From: JBLNBQ01 sp050260095
GTDB lineage: Bacteria; Bacillota; UBA5301; DYFA01
Length of the DNA: 17,988 nucleotides
NCBI GenBank assembly: GCA_050260095.1
Contig: JBLNBQ010000080.1
Location: 1 to 17,988, forward strand
Reading direction: 5' to 3'
Position numbers and translations under genes: made by a program. The notes under the pieces were generated by a model. It made no database searches. It was not told the origin of the DNA and saw only the letters and a program-made list of their open reading frames with translations. Positions 1 to 8,096 of the stretch are shown here, piece by piece. Positions within the stretch are counted from its first letter, which is position 1. Every line of letters begins with the position of its first letter.

Positions 1-875
1 TGCTCGGCCGGCTGCAGGCCCGCATCGGGCCGAACCGCGTCGGCCCCTGGGGGCTGCTCCAGACGACCGCCGACGCCATCAAGCTGCTCACCAAGGAGGA
101 CATCGTCCCGGCGGAGGCCGACCGGACGCTCTTCATACTCGCGCCGCTCGTCGTTTTCTTCGGCACGGCGATGGCCTTCGCCATCATCCCGATCGGCGCC
201 CGCCTCGTCCTGGTCGACCTGGGGGTGGGGGCGCTCTTCGTGGTCGGCGCCGGCTCGCTCGCCATGGTCGGTTACCTCATGGCCGGGTGGGCCTCGCACA
301 GCAAGTACTCCCTGCTCGGCGGGATGCGGGCCGTGGCGCAACTGGTCAGCTATGAACTGCCGCTCACCCTGGCGCTGCTCGGCGTGGTGCTGGCCTCCGG
401 CTCGCTGCGGGCCACCCAGATCGTGCAGGCGCAGCGTCACGTCTGGTACATCCTCCTGCAGCCGCTCGGCTTCTTCATCTACCTGACGGCCGGGCTGGCG
501 GAGGTCAACCGGTCCCCCTTCGACCTCCCGGAGGGCGAATCCGAGCTGGTGGGCGGCTACCACACGGAATACTCCGGCATGCGCTGGGCCCTCTTCTTCC
601 TGGCGGAGTACGCCGGGGTCTTTGCCATCTCCGCCCTGGCGGCCACCTTTTACCTGGGCGGCTGGCTCGGCCCCTGGCTGCCGGGGCCGCTCTGGTTTCT
701 CGTCAAAACGTTCGCGCTGGTCTTCGTGATCTTCTGGGTCCGGGGAACGTGGCTCCGGCCCCGGCTCGACCAGCTCCTCAGCTTCTCCTGGAAGGTGCTC
801 CTGCCGCTGGCGATGATCAACCTCGTCGTGGCGGCGGGCGAAACGATGCTCCTGGCCCGGGCGTGGGGAGGTTGA
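1..875 (+). CDS. nuoH: NADH-quinone oxidoreductase subunit H (5' partial)
   Basis: This is the membrane subunit that links the peripheral arm of respiratory complex I to the membrane arm and forms much of the quinone cavity. The gene runs in from the left edge; the first full codon is at base 3, and about 290 residues are present. The first visible residues match the conserved NuoH loop (LGRLQARIGPNRVGP, then ADAIKLLTKED). Further on are SYELPLTLAL and the quinone-site signature EVNRSPFDLPEGESELVGGY. Several hydrophobic helices follow, with a conserved charged end around RPRLDQLLSFSWK. The ATG at 171 is internal and not the start. The stop lies 4 bases before nuoI, so the two are cotranscribed. 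The N-terminal helix lies outside the window. Confidence 0.97.
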   Translation, partial: LGRLQARIGPNRVGPWGLLQTTADAIKLLTKEDIVPAEADRTLFILAPLVVFFGTAMAFAIIPIGARLVLVDLGVGALFVVGAGSLAMVGYLMAGWASHSKYSLLGGMRAVAQLVSYELPLTLALLGVVLASGSLRATQIVQAQRHVWYILLQPLGFFIYLTAGLAEVNRSPFDLPEGESELVGGYHTEYSGMRWALFFLAEYAGVFAISALAATFYLGGWLGPWLPGPLWFLVKTFALVFVIFWVRGTWLRPRLDQLLSFSWKVLLPLAMINLVVAAGETMLLARAWGG

Positions 876-879
876 CATA

Positions 880-1350
880 ATGAGCAGGATCCCGGGGCGC
901 GGGATGGCCAAAGGCCTGAGACAGACCCTGCGCACCTTCTTCACCAAGCCGGTGACGGTCGAGTACCCCTCGGCCAAGCCGGAGGTCGACCCCCGCTACC
1001 GCGGGTCGTTCACCTTCTCGCCGGAGAAGTGCACCGCCTGTGAGTTGTGCGTGCGGTCGTGCCCCAACAAGGTAATCGAGGTGAAGTGGGACAAGGGCGA
1101 AGGACCGAAGCGGCGGCTCACCGGCTACCACATGCGGCCGGGGACCTGCCTGTTCTGCGGGCTTTGCGCCGAGGCCTGCCCGACCAAGGCGCTCACGATG
1201 AACCCACAGTACGAGTTGGCGGCCTACCGCAAGGGGGAGACCGGCCAGGTGGCTTACCAGGCCCCGCCGGCGCCTCCGCCCGCCCCTCCGGCGCCGCCGG
1301 CCCTTGAGCCGCCCGCCGCACCGCCTGCCGAGGGAGGCGAGACGCCTTGA
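880..1350 (+). CDS. nuoI: NADH-quinone oxidoreductase subunit I, 2x[4Fe-4S] ferredoxin-like
   Basis: NuoI carries clusters N6a and N6b, which pass electrons towards the terminal cluster N2 and quinone. The 156-residue product has two classic CxxCxxCxxxCP motifs: Cys51, 54, 57, 61 (CTACELCVRSCP) and Cys90, 93, 96, 100 (CLFCGLCAEACP). The N-terminus is basic and amphipathic, as expected for a subunit lying on the membrane arm. From about residue 128 to the end there is a low-complexity proline/alanine tail ending in EGGETP, which is not part of the ferredoxin fold. ATG at 880 has GGGGAGG upstream, inside the end of nuoH. The stop overlaps the TTG start of nuoJ. Confidence 0.96.
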   Translation: MSRIPGRGMAKGLRQTLRTFFTKPVTVEYPSAKPEVDPRYRGSFTFSPEKCTACELCVRSCPNKVIEVKWDKGEGPKRRLTGYHMRPGTCLFCGLCAEACPTKALTMNPQYELAAYRKGETGQVAYQAPPAPPPAPPAPPALEPPAAPPAEGGETP

Positions 1351-1829
1351 TCGCCTTCACGTTTCTTTCGGCCCTCGCCGTGTTGTCGGCCATCGGGGTG
1401 ATGGGGTTTCGGAACGTCTTTCACGCCTCGCTGAGCCTGACCCTCTGCTTCCTGGCCCTGGGGGGACTCTTCCTGAGCCTGGGAGCCGAGTTTCTGGCCG
1501 TCGTCCAACTGGTCATCTACGTCGGGGCCATCGCAGTCATCATTGTCTTCGCCGTCATGTTGACCCCGCCCGCCATCGGACACTCCAACCAGTCCAACCG
1601 GCTGAGGCTTCCCGCCGCGCTGGTGACGCTGGTCACGCTGGGCGTGCTGACCGGGAGCCTGAGCGGCGCCCGGATTCCGCCGCCCGGCCTCTTGCGGGCG
1701 GCGAGCGTGGCGCAGATCGGCGAACTGATGCTCACCCGTTACGCGGTGCCGTTTGAAGTGGCGGGCCTGCTCCTCTTGATCGCACTGGTCGCGGCCATCG
1801 CGGTCGCGAAGGAGGCGTTGCACCGGTGA
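1347..1829 (+). CDS. nuoJ: NADH-quinone oxidoreductase subunit J
   Basis: This is a small integral membrane subunit of complex I, next to NuoK, whose helix TM3 is involved in coupling quinone reduction to proton pumping. The 160-residue product has about five hydrophobic helices. The conserved core AEFLAVVQLVIYVGAIAV (residues 47-64) includes the Tyr58-Gly60 region typical of TM3. I chose the TTG at 1347 because it overlaps the nuoI stop in the form TTGA, and GGGAGGCGA lies at a suitable distance upstream. The next Met is inside TM1. The gene ends in a GTGA overlap with nuoK, which points to translational coupling. Confidence 0.95.
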   Translation: MIAFTFLSALAVLSAIGVMGFRNVFHASLSLTLCFLALGGLFLSLGAEFLAVVQLVIYVGAIAVIIVFAVMLTPPAIGHSNQSNRLRLPAALVTLVTLGVLTGSLSGARIPPPGLLRAASVAQIGELMLTRYAVPFEVAGLLLLIALVAAIAVAKEALHR

Positions 1830-2140
1830 CCGTACCGCTTTCGGCTTACCTCATCCTGGCGGCGGTGCTCTTCTGCGTCGGGCTCTACGGCGTGCTCGCC
1901 AAGCGGAACGCGCTGATCGTCCTAATGTCGATCGAGATGATGCTGGCCGGCGTGAACCTCAACCTGGCGGCTTTCGACCGCTACCAGGGGGTGGGGCGCC
2001 TGCCGACCGGACAGGTGTTCGCCCTCTTCACCGTGAGCGTGGCGGCGGCCGAGGCCGCGGTCGGGCTGGCGCTGATCATCGCGCTGGCCCGCCGGCGAGA
2101 GACCGTGGACCTTTCCGACTTCACGGACCTTTGGGGTTAG
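1826..2140 (+). CDS. nuoK: NADH-quinone oxidoreductase subunit K
   Basis: This is a small membrane subunit of complex I, related to MrpC. The 104-residue product has three predicted transmembrane helices. The two buried glutamates essential for proton translocation in the family are visible: Glu37 in MSIEMMLAGVNL and Glu76 in AAAEAAVGLAL (equivalent to Glu36 and Glu72 in E. coli). The GTG start overlaps the nuoJ stop (GTGA), with AAGGAGG about 11 bases upstream. It is followed after 12 bases by nuoL. Confidence 0.96.
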   Translation: MTVPLSAYLILAAVLFCVGLYGVLAKRNALIVLMSIEMMLAGVNLNLAAFDRYQGVGRLPTGQVFALFTVSVAAAEAAVGLALIIALARRRETVDLSDFTDLWG

Positions 2141-2152
2141 GGGACTGAGACG

Positions 2153-4150
2153 ATGGCCGAAACCGTGAACGCGTTCGCCTTTCCCTTCTGGCAGTCGCTG
2201 GCCTGGCCGTTCACCGGCGGGGCGGCGGCCGCGGGGGCGGCGGGGCTGCTGCCTCTCCTGCCCTTGCTGGCTTTCGCGGTCGGCGGGCTGTTCCTCCGGT
2301 GGCGGCCCGGCGCTGCTTCCGGGCTCGCCCTGCTCGTCACGGCCTGGTGCCTGGCGGCGGCCGCCCGCCTGCTCGCGCTGGCCTGGCAAAGCCCCTTCAG
2401 CGCCGCCTATCCCTTCTTCGGGGTGGCGATCGGGCGCTTCCATCTGGCCGGCGGGCTGCTCGTCGACCGGCTGGCCGCCGTCATGCTGGTGGTCGTCGCC
2501 ACGGTCAGCCTCCTGGTGCAAGTCTATTCGACCGGCTACATGGCCGGGGACAAGGGCTACGGCCGGTACTTCTCCTACCTGGCCCTCTTCACGGCCGCCA
2601 TGTTCGGCCTGGTCCTGGCCAACAACCTCCTGCAGATGTACGTCTTCTACGAGTTGGTGGGCCTGGCGTCGTTCCTGCTCATCGGCTTCTGGTATGAACA
2701 GCCGGGTCCGGTGGCCGCCTCGCGCAAGGCGTTCGTCACCACCCGCATCGGGGACTTCGGCCTGCTGCTCGGCCTGCTCCTGCTCTTCTGGCACACCGGC
2801 ACGCTCGACTGGACCGGCCTCAAGGCCGCGGCGCCCTCGCTCGCCCCGGGGATCCTGCACCTCGGGGCCCTGCTGGTTTTCTCCGGGGCAGCCGGCAAGT
2901 CGGCCCAGTTCCCCCTGCACGTCTGGCTGCCCGACGCCATGGCCGGCCCGACTCCCGTCTCCGCGCTGATCCACGCGGCGACCATGGTGGCGGCCGGCGT
3001 CTACCTGGTCGGCCGGATCTACCCGGTGCTGGCGGCGGCGCCCGCCGGGGCGTTCCCCCTGGCCGTGATCGCCGGGATCGGCGCCTTCACCAGCCTCCTC
3101 GCCGCCACGGTGGCGGTCGCCCAGGACGACCTGAAGCGCGTCCTCGCCTATTCGACCATCTCCCAGCTTGGCCTCATGATGCTGGGGCTCGGCTCCCGGG
3201 GCTACGAGGCCGGGCTCTTCCACCTGGTGACCCACGCCTTCTTCAAGGCGCTGCTCTTCCTGGGCGCCGGGTCGGTGATCTTCCGCTTCCACCATGAGCA
3301 GGACATCTGGCGCATGGGCGGGCTGGGGCGCAAGATGCCGGTCACCGCCGTCACCTTCGCCATCGGCACCCTGGCGCTCGCCGGCGTGCCGCCGCTCGCC
3401 GGTTTCTGGAGCAAGGACGCGGTGCTGGGCGCCGCCTTCGCGCAAGGGGCCCACTCGTCGTTCTACCTGGTTCTCTTCTTCGTGGGCCTGCTCGCCTCGT
3501 TCCTTACCGCCTTCTACATGGCCCGCCTCTTCTTCCTGGTCTTCACCGGCAAGAGGAACGAAAAGGAGGAGGCGCAGGGACGCCACGACTGGCCCCACGG
3601 CCACGACGCTGAGCACGAGCACCACGGCGAGGTCACCGAGTCGCCGGCGGTGATGTGGCTGCCGCTGGTCATCCTGGCCATTCCGGCAACGCTGCTCGGC
3701 TACCTCGGCCACCGGGCGCTCGGCGAGGGAGAGGCCCTGAACCTGACGGTGGCAGGGGCGTCCACCCTCGTGGCCCTGCTCGGGCTCTTCCTTGGCTGGC
3801 TCCTCTACGGACGGCGGCGCCCGACGACGGATCCGCTGGCGGTCTGGCTCGGCGGTTTCCACCCGTTCCTCAAGGCCGGCTACCGGATCGATGATCTTTA
3901 CACGTGGCTCGGCGACATCTTCGTGCGCGGCCTCGCCGCGATCCTGCGCTGGTTCGACCGGACCATCGTCGACGGGGCGGTGGACGCGGTCGGCGCCATG
4001 CTCATCTGGCTCGGCGGATGGCTCAGGCGGTTGCAGAGCGGCTGGGTGCAGCGGTACCTGCTGTACGTGGCGACGGCGATCTTCCTGCTCATCCTGGTGT
4101 GGCTGCTCAAAGGACCGGAAATCGCAGGGATGGGGGGGGTGCGCTGGTGA
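2153..4150 (+). CDS. nuoL: NADH-quinone oxidoreductase subunit L (proton-pumping, Mrp-antiporter-like)
   Basis: NuoL is the distal proton-pumping subunit, with a long C-terminal lateral helix that runs along the membrane arm. The product has 665 residues, slightly longer than the E. coli protein. Key channel residues are visible: Glu167 in VFYELVGLASFLL, Lys249 in GAAGKSAQFPLHVWLPDA and His274 in SALIHAATMVA. DDLKRVLAYSTISQLG is the conserved discontinuous-helix region. Around residues 466-498, an acidic, histidine-rich stretch (HDWPHGHDAEHEHHGE) lies in a loop between helices. The C-terminus (WFDRTIVDGAVDAVG and following) fits the lateral helix and its terminal anchor. The stop overlaps the nuoM GTG start. 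Confidence 0.97.
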   Translation: MAETVNAFAFPFWQSLAWPFTGGAAAAGAAGLLPLLPLLAFAVGGLFLRWRPGAASGLALLVTAWCLAAAARLLALAWQSPFSAAYPFFGVAIGRFHLAGGLLVDRLAAVMLVVVATVSLLVQVYSTGYMAGDKGYGRYFSYLALFTAAMFGLVLANNLLQMYVFYELVGLASFLLIGFWYEQPGPVAASRKAFVTTRIGDFGLLLGLLLLFWHTGTLDWTGLKAAAPSLAPGILHLGALLVFSGAAGKSAQFPLHVWLPDAMAGPTPVSALIHAATMVAAGVYLVGRIYPVLAAAPAGAFPLAVIAGIGAFTSLLAATVAVAQDDLKRVLAYSTISQLGLMMLGLGSRGYEAGLFHLVTHAFFKALLFLGAGSVIFRFHHEQDIWRMGGLGRKMPVTAVTFAIGTLALAGVPPLAGFWSKDAVLGAAFAQGAHSSFYLVLFFVGLLASFLTAFYMARLFFLVFTGKRNEKEEAQGRHDWPHGHDAEHEHHGEVTESPAVMWLPLVILAIPATLLGYLGHRALGEGEALNLTVAGASTLVALLGLFLGWLLYGRRRPTTDPLAVWLGGFHPFLKAGYRIDDLYTWLGDIFVRGLAAILRWFDRTIVDGAVDAVGAMLIWLGGWLRRLQSGWVQRYLLYVATAIFLLILVWLLKGPEIAGMGGVRW

Positions 4151-5622
4151 CCGGCGTGGGCTACCTGCTATCCGCTATGATCTTTGCGCCCCTGCTGGGT
4201 GCGCTCATCATCTTCTGCCTGCCCGAGCGGCGGGTCACCGCCATCCGGGTGGTAGCCGCGGTGGCGGCGGCCATCTCCCTGGCGCTCGCCCTTCGGTTCA
4301 CCTTCGCGTATGACCTTGTCCGGGGCGGCATCCAATTCCTCACCCGCGCCACCTGGATCCCGGCCGTTGGTGCCTCCTACGAGATCGGCGCCGACGGCAT
4401 GTCGCTGGCGATGGTCCTGCTCAACGCCTTCGTGCTCTTCGCCGGCGTCTTCGCCTCCTGGCGCATCGAGACCCGGGTCAAGGAGTTCTTCATCCTGCTG
4501 CTTGTCCTGGCGACCGGCGTCTTCGGGGTGTTCGTCTCGTTTGACCTGCTTCTCTTCCTGACCTTCTACGAAGTGGCGGTCATCCCCATGTTCCTGCTCA
4601 TCGGGGTCTGGGGTTCGACCCGGAAGGAGTACGCCGCCAACAAGCTGACCCTCTACCTTCTGGCCGGCTCCATCCTCCTCATCGCCGGACTCATCCTCGT
4701 CTACTTCGAGACCGGCATGTATACCTTCGACTTGCTCGCCATCGCCGGCCTCCACTTCGACCGGGTCCTCCAGGCGCGCATCTTCCCGTTCCTTTTCCTG
4801 GGGTTCGCGGTCCTGGTCCCGATGTGGCCGTTCCACACCTGGTCGCCGGTGGGACACGTGGCCGCGCCCACCGCCGTCTCGATGCTGCACGCCGGGGTAC
4901 TCATGAAGCTCGGCGCCTACGGCATCATTCGGGTGGCGGTGAACCTCTTCCCGGAGGGGGCCCGGATGTGGGCCCCGGCGATCGCCGGCCTCTGCACGGT
5001 CAACATCCTGTACGGCGCCTACGTCGCGCTGGCGCAGCATGATCTGAAATACGTCATCGGCTACTCCTCGGTCAGCCACATGGGCTACGTCCTGTTGGGC
5101 ATCGCCTCGTTCACGACGGTGGGGCTCTCGGGGGCGGTGTTTCAGATGTTCTCCCACGGGATCATGACCGGTCTCTTCTTCTCCCTGATCGGCGTGGTCT
5201 ACGGCGAGACCCACACCCGGGAGATCAGCGAACTCGGCGGCCTCGCGAGGCAGATGCCGGCGGTCGCCACCGCCTTCACCATCGCGGCGCTGACCTCGCT
5301 GGGCCTCCCCGGTCTCTCCTCGTTCGTGGCGGAGCTGCTGGTCTTCTTCGGCGCCTTCCGGCGCTACCCGCTGCTCTCGGTGCTGGGGATCGCCGCGATC
5401 GTCGTCACGGCCTCCTATATCCTGGGCGTCACCGGACGGGTCTTCTTCGGCGCCCCTCGGGAGAAGTGGGAGCACGTCCACGACACCCGGCCGACCGACC
5501 TCGTGGCCGCGGTGCTGCTCATCGCAGTGCTGCTGTTCTTCGGCCTGGCGCCTCAGACGTTCGTGAGCCTGGTCGGCTCGAGCGTGCAGCCGCTCATGGC
5601 CAAAATGGGAGGGTTGCCCTGA
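4147..5622 (+). CDS. nuoM: NADH-quinone oxidoreductase subunit M (proton-pumping)
   Basis: This is the second antiporter-like pump of complex I; 491 residues from the GTG at 4147, which overlaps the nuoL stop as GTGA. The reading frame stays open well upstream, but that part is only a shadow of nuoL. The essential glutamate is present (Glu142 in TFYEVAVIPMFLL). Later family landmarks are HTWSPVGHVAAPTAVS, DLKYVIGYSSVSHMGY, and GLPGLSSFVAELLVF near the C-terminus. Residue 223, where the E. coli subunit has Lys234 in VKMP, is Leu here (FAVLVPMWPFHTW), and the usual LPDAH reads SPVGH. I believe this variant occurs in some other lineages, so it need not mean loss of function. The stop overlaps nuoN as TGATG. 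Confidence 0.96.
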   Translation: MTGVGYLLSAMIFAPLLGALIIFCLPERRVTAIRVVAAVAAAISLALALRFTFAYDLVRGGIQFLTRATWIPAVGASYEIGADGMSLAMVLLNAFVLFAGVFASWRIETRVKEFFILLLVLATGVFGVFVSFDLLLFLTFYEVAVIPMFLLIGVWGSTRKEYAANKLTLYLLAGSILLIAGLILVYFETGMYTFDLLAIAGLHFDRVLQARIFPFLFLGFAVLVPMWPFHTWSPVGHVAAPTAVSMLHAGVLMKLGAYGIIRVAVNLFPEGARMWAPAIAGLCTVNILYGAYVALAQHDLKYVIGYSSVSHMGYVLLGIASFTTVGLSGAVFQMFSHGIMTGLFFSLIGVVYGETHTREISELGGLARQMPAVATAFTIAALTSLGLPGLSSFVAELLVFFGAFRRYPLLSVLGIAAIVVTASYILGVTGRVFFGAPREKWEHVHDTRPTDLVAAVLLIAVLLFFGLAPQTFVSLVGSSVQPLMAKMGGLP

Positions 5623-7088
5623 TGCCGCTCCACTACGTCGCACCCGAACTCATCCTGGCCGGCGTCGCCCTTCTCCTGATCCTGCTGAAGGTGCTCGGCG
5701 TGGCGCTGGACGCGGGCACCAACACGGGACTGGCCACCCTCGGCCTGCTCGGGGCGGGCCTCGCGCTGGCCCCGCTGCGCGGCGAGAGCATCTCGCTTTT
5801 GGGGGGCACCTTCGTCCTGGATTCGCTGGCCTTCTACTTCAAGGCGCTCTTCCTGGTCACCACCCTGCTGGTGCTCTGGGGTTCGTCGTCGTACGTCAAG
5901 CGGACCTGGGGCGGCCGGCCGGAGTTCCATTTTCTCCTCCTGCTCTCGACCGTCTCTATGATGCTCATGGTCTCCGCCGGCGAACTCATCAGCCTCTACC
6001 TGGCCCTCGAGTTCTCGGTCATCACGTTCTTCGCCCTCTCGGTCTTGAGCCCAAGGCGGGTCCGGCCCCTCGAGGCGACACTCAAGTACGTGCTGATCGC
6101 CGGCGCCTCGGCCGCCTTCCTCCTCTATGGGATGACCTTCCTGTACGGCCTCACCGGGACGACGAACCTCGAAGAAATCGGGGTGCGGCTCCAGGGCGCC
6201 GCCTGGTCGCCCGTGCTGGTCATCAGTACCCTGCTCATCCTGGCCGGCTTCGGCTTCAAGTTGGCGGCCTTCCCGTTCCACTTCTGGGCTCCCGACCTGT
6301 ATGAGGCGGCGCCCACCCCGGTCGTGGCCTTCCTGGCGGTGGCCTCCAAGGCGGCGGCGCTCGCCGTCATGCTGCGAGTCTTCACCACGGCCCTCGGGGT
6401 GGTGGCCCGGGAATGGGCCTGGGGGCTGGGCTTGGTTTCCGCCGCCTCGATCCTCCTCGGCAACCTGGCGGCGATCCCGCAGACCGACCTGAAGCGCCTC
6501 CTGGCCTACTCGAGCATCGCCCAGTCGGGCTACCTCCTCCTGGGCCTCGCCGCGCCCGACCTTCCCGGCCTGGCGGCGACCCTCTTCTACGCCGCGCTCT
6601 ACACCCTGTCCAACCTGGCCGCCTTCCTGGTGGTCATCGCGTGTGAAGAGGTCTCGGGCCGCACCGACCTCGCCTCGTTCTCGGGCCTCGCCCGGCGCGC
6701 CCCCTTCCTGGCCCTGGTCATGCTGCTGGCCCTGCTCTCGCTGGGCGGACTGCCGCCTTTGGCCGGGTTCATCGGCAAGTTCGTGCTCTTCATGGCCGTC
6801 ATCAATCAGGGCCGTCTCTGGCTGGTGCTGGTGGCCGCCACCCTGAGCGTCGTTTCCGTGTACTACTACCTGAACGTCGCCCGGGTCATGTACATCGAGG
6901 CCCCGGAGGAGCCACCGGCCGCCCCCGAAGCCGGCCCGGCGCCCGCTCCGCTCCCGGCCGGCTGGCGCCTGGCACCCACGACCTTCCTGGCGATTCTGCT
7001 CTCGCTTGTGGGCACACTCTACCTGGGGATATATCCAAGGTGGCTCCTCGTGGCCGCCGATTGGGCCACCCGCCTGTTCTGGGGCTAA
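5622..7088 (+). CDS. nuoN: NADH-quinone oxidoreductase subunit N (proton-pumping)
   Basis: This is the third antiporter-like subunit of complex I and closes the standard H-to-N gene order. The product has 488 residues from the ATG at 5622, which overlaps the nuoM stop; GGGAGGG lies 8 bases upstream. In-frame codons further upstream belong to the nuoM shadow. The conserved channel residues are Glu130 (LYLALEFSVITFF) and Lys213 (GFGFKLAAFPFHFWAPD). The region LKRLLAYSSIAQSGYLL and the motif LGGLPPLAGFIGKF are typical. A short Pro/Ala-rich loop (EEPPAAPEAGPAPAP) precedes the last helix. Confidence 0.97.
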   Translation: MPLHYVAPELILAGVALLLILLKVLGVALDAGTNTGLATLGLLGAGLALAPLRGESISLLGGTFVLDSLAFYFKALFLVTTLLVLWGSSSYVKRTWGGRPEFHFLLLLSTVSMMLMVSAGELISLYLALEFSVITFFALSVLSPRRVRPLEATLKYVLIAGASAAFLLYGMTFLYGLTGTTNLEEIGVRLQGAAWSPVLVISTLLILAGFGFKLAAFPFHFWAPDLYEAAPTPVVAFLAVASKAAALAVMLRVFTTALGVVAREWAWGLGLVSAASILLGNLAAIPQTDLKRLLAYSSIAQSGYLLLGLAAPDLPGLAATLFYAALYTLSNLAAFLVVIACEEVSGRTDLASFSGLARRAPFLALVMLLALLSLGGLPPLAGFIGKFVLFMAVINQGRLWLVLVAATLSVVSVYYYLNVARVMYIEAPEEPPAAPEAGPAPAPLPAGWRLAPTTFLAILLSLVGTLYLGIYPRWLLVAADWATRLFWG

Positions 7089-7162
7089 AGCGCCCATCGT
7101 CTCCCGAGCCAGGCACCTGTCGTCCCCTGATGCGCAACTCGTCCCCCGAGAGGTGAAGCGGT

Positions 7163-7666
7163 GTGCAGGAGGAAGTCCAGAGCCTGATCTCCCTTGCGCT
7201 CTCCCGCGACGGTTTCCGCCAGATTCTGGCCGGCTCGGTCGACGAAGCCTCCGCGCTCTTCACCGAGGCGCTCGCGCTGGATGAAAGCAATGCCTACGCC
7301 CGGCTCGGCCTCGCCGAGGTCGCCGCGCACCAGGAGGAACTGGCCAGCGCGCTGCCGCTGTACCGCGACGCCGTGGAACGGGCTCGTCCGGAGGATCGCC
7401 GGCACTTTCTCGAAGCCCTGGTGGCGGCGCTGATCCGGGCGGCGGTACGGGCCCGGGACGCAGGAGACAAGGCCCAGGCCGAGCGCTACTTCGAAAAGGC
7501 GCTGCTCATCACCACCAGCCCCACCATCCGCATGGCCTGTCACGAAGGGCTCGCTTCGCTGTGCGCCGATTCCGGGCGGAAAGAAGCGGCGGCGTGGCAT
7601 TTCTCCAAGGCGCTGGCCGCGCTCGACCCCTCGCTCAGCCGCCAGCCGGAGAACACCCCCAACTGA
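7163..7666 (+). CDS. TPR-repeat protein of unknown function
   Basis: The 167-residue product is soluble, alpha-helical and rich in Ala, Leu and Glu. Helix pairs match the tetratricopeptide consensus: residues about 16-49 (GSVDEASALFTEALALDE), about 50-83 (ARLGLAEVAAHQEELASALPL), then AGDKAQAERYFEKALLI and AAAWHFSKALAALDP. No signal peptide or membrane segment is visible, so a cytoplasmic scaffold role is likely. GTG at 7163 is preceded by GAGAGGTG at good spacing. It starts 74 bases after nuoN with no terminator seen between them, so it may be read from the nuo transcript. A role in complex I assembly is only a guess from position. Confidence 0.8.
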   Translation: MQEEVQSLISLALSRDGFRQILAGSVDEASALFTEALALDESNAYARLGLAEVAAHQEELASALPLYRDAVERARPEDRRHFLEALVAALIRAAVRARDAGDKAQAERYFEKALLITTSPTIRMACHEGLASLCADSGRKEAAAWHFSKALAALDPSLSRQPENTPN

Positions 7667-7777
7667 CTCCAGCAGTAGCAGGAAATATCCGACATCTTGC
7701 GCCTGTTCAGCAGGACTATGGACGGGGCTGCGTCGAACAACCCCTTATAACCAGAGCTTAACAAACCTGGAAGTGCG

Positions 7778-7783
7778 TATACT
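7778..7783 (+). promoter_or_regulatory. Weak promoter candidate for the zinc-ribbon gene (-10 TATACT)
   Basis: TATACT is a good -10 match located 24 bases before the ATG at 7808. The best -35-like sequence is TTAACA at 7758-7763, but the spacer is only 14 bases, so the assignment is uncertain. A GGGGGTGG run (7791-7798) and GGAAAG follow before the start codon. Confidence 0.35.
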
Positions 7784-7807
7784 AGACACAGGGGGTGGTC
7801 GGAAAGC

Positions 7808-7981
7808 ATGCCGAGGAAGTGCCTGATCTGCGGCAAGCCCGAACCCTCCGATCCGGTGGAGCCGGGGGAGGAGAGGCCACGCGGACGCAAGCGGAACAAG
7901 CGCCCATACGTGTGCGAATTATGCAAGGCCCGCGTACAGTACGAAGCTAAGGAAGGACAAAAACTCCCGAAACCCGTTTGA
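7808..7981 (+). CDS. Small zinc-ribbon protein, YlaI/DUF2197-like
   Basis: This is a 57-residue basic protein with two CxxC motifs, CLICGK near the N-terminus and CELCK about 38 residues later, spaced as in a small treble-clef or zinc-ribbon. The segment RPYVCELCKARVQYEAKE resembles the Bacillota family DUF2197 (B. subtilis YlaI), where the second knuckle also follows a Tyr-x-Cys pattern and an amphipathic helix. The function of that family is not known. The ATG at 7808 follows GGAAAGC. The gene stands alone: a -10-like TATACT lies upstream, and a strong hairpin terminator follows 29 bases after its stop. Family membership is judged by eye. Confidence 0.75.
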   Translation: MPRKCLICGKPEPSDPVEPGEERPRGRKRNKRPYVCELCKARVQYEAKEGQKLPKPV

Positions 7982-8010
7982 GCAAGGCATCCAACTGACA
8001 CCGCCGCGCC

Positions 8011-8042
8011 AGACCTGCTAGCACACTAGCAGGTCTCTTTGT
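8011..8042 (+). terminator. Rho-independent terminator
   Basis: A perfect 11-bp inverted repeat, AGACCTGCTAG (8011-8021) and CTAGCAGGTCT (8026-8036), encloses the loop CACA and is followed by CTTTGT. It ends the zinc-ribbon gene and separates it from the delta-like pair downstream. Confidence 0.85.
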
Positions 8043-8096
8043 CAAGGGGGTCCGCTCGCGCTCGTGAGGCAGTTCACGAAAGCGAGGTGTTGATTG

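Noticed and set aside
1922..3862. 646-codon open frame antisense to nuoK and nuoL
   Set aside because: It is rich in Gln, Glu, Arg, Gly and His, as expected for the reverse of GC-rich membrane protein genes. The nuo frames on the other strand are certain.
4168..5643. 491-codon open frame antisense to nuoM
   Set aside because: Same composition artefact; no domain or ribosome site.
5553..7097. 514-codon open frame antisense to nuoN
   Set aside because: Same composition artefact; it mirrors nuoN from end to end.
7677..7715. AGCAGGA repeated at 7677-7683 and 7709-7715
   Set aside because: Two 7-base copies in a short gap are not enough to claim a regulatory or repeat element.
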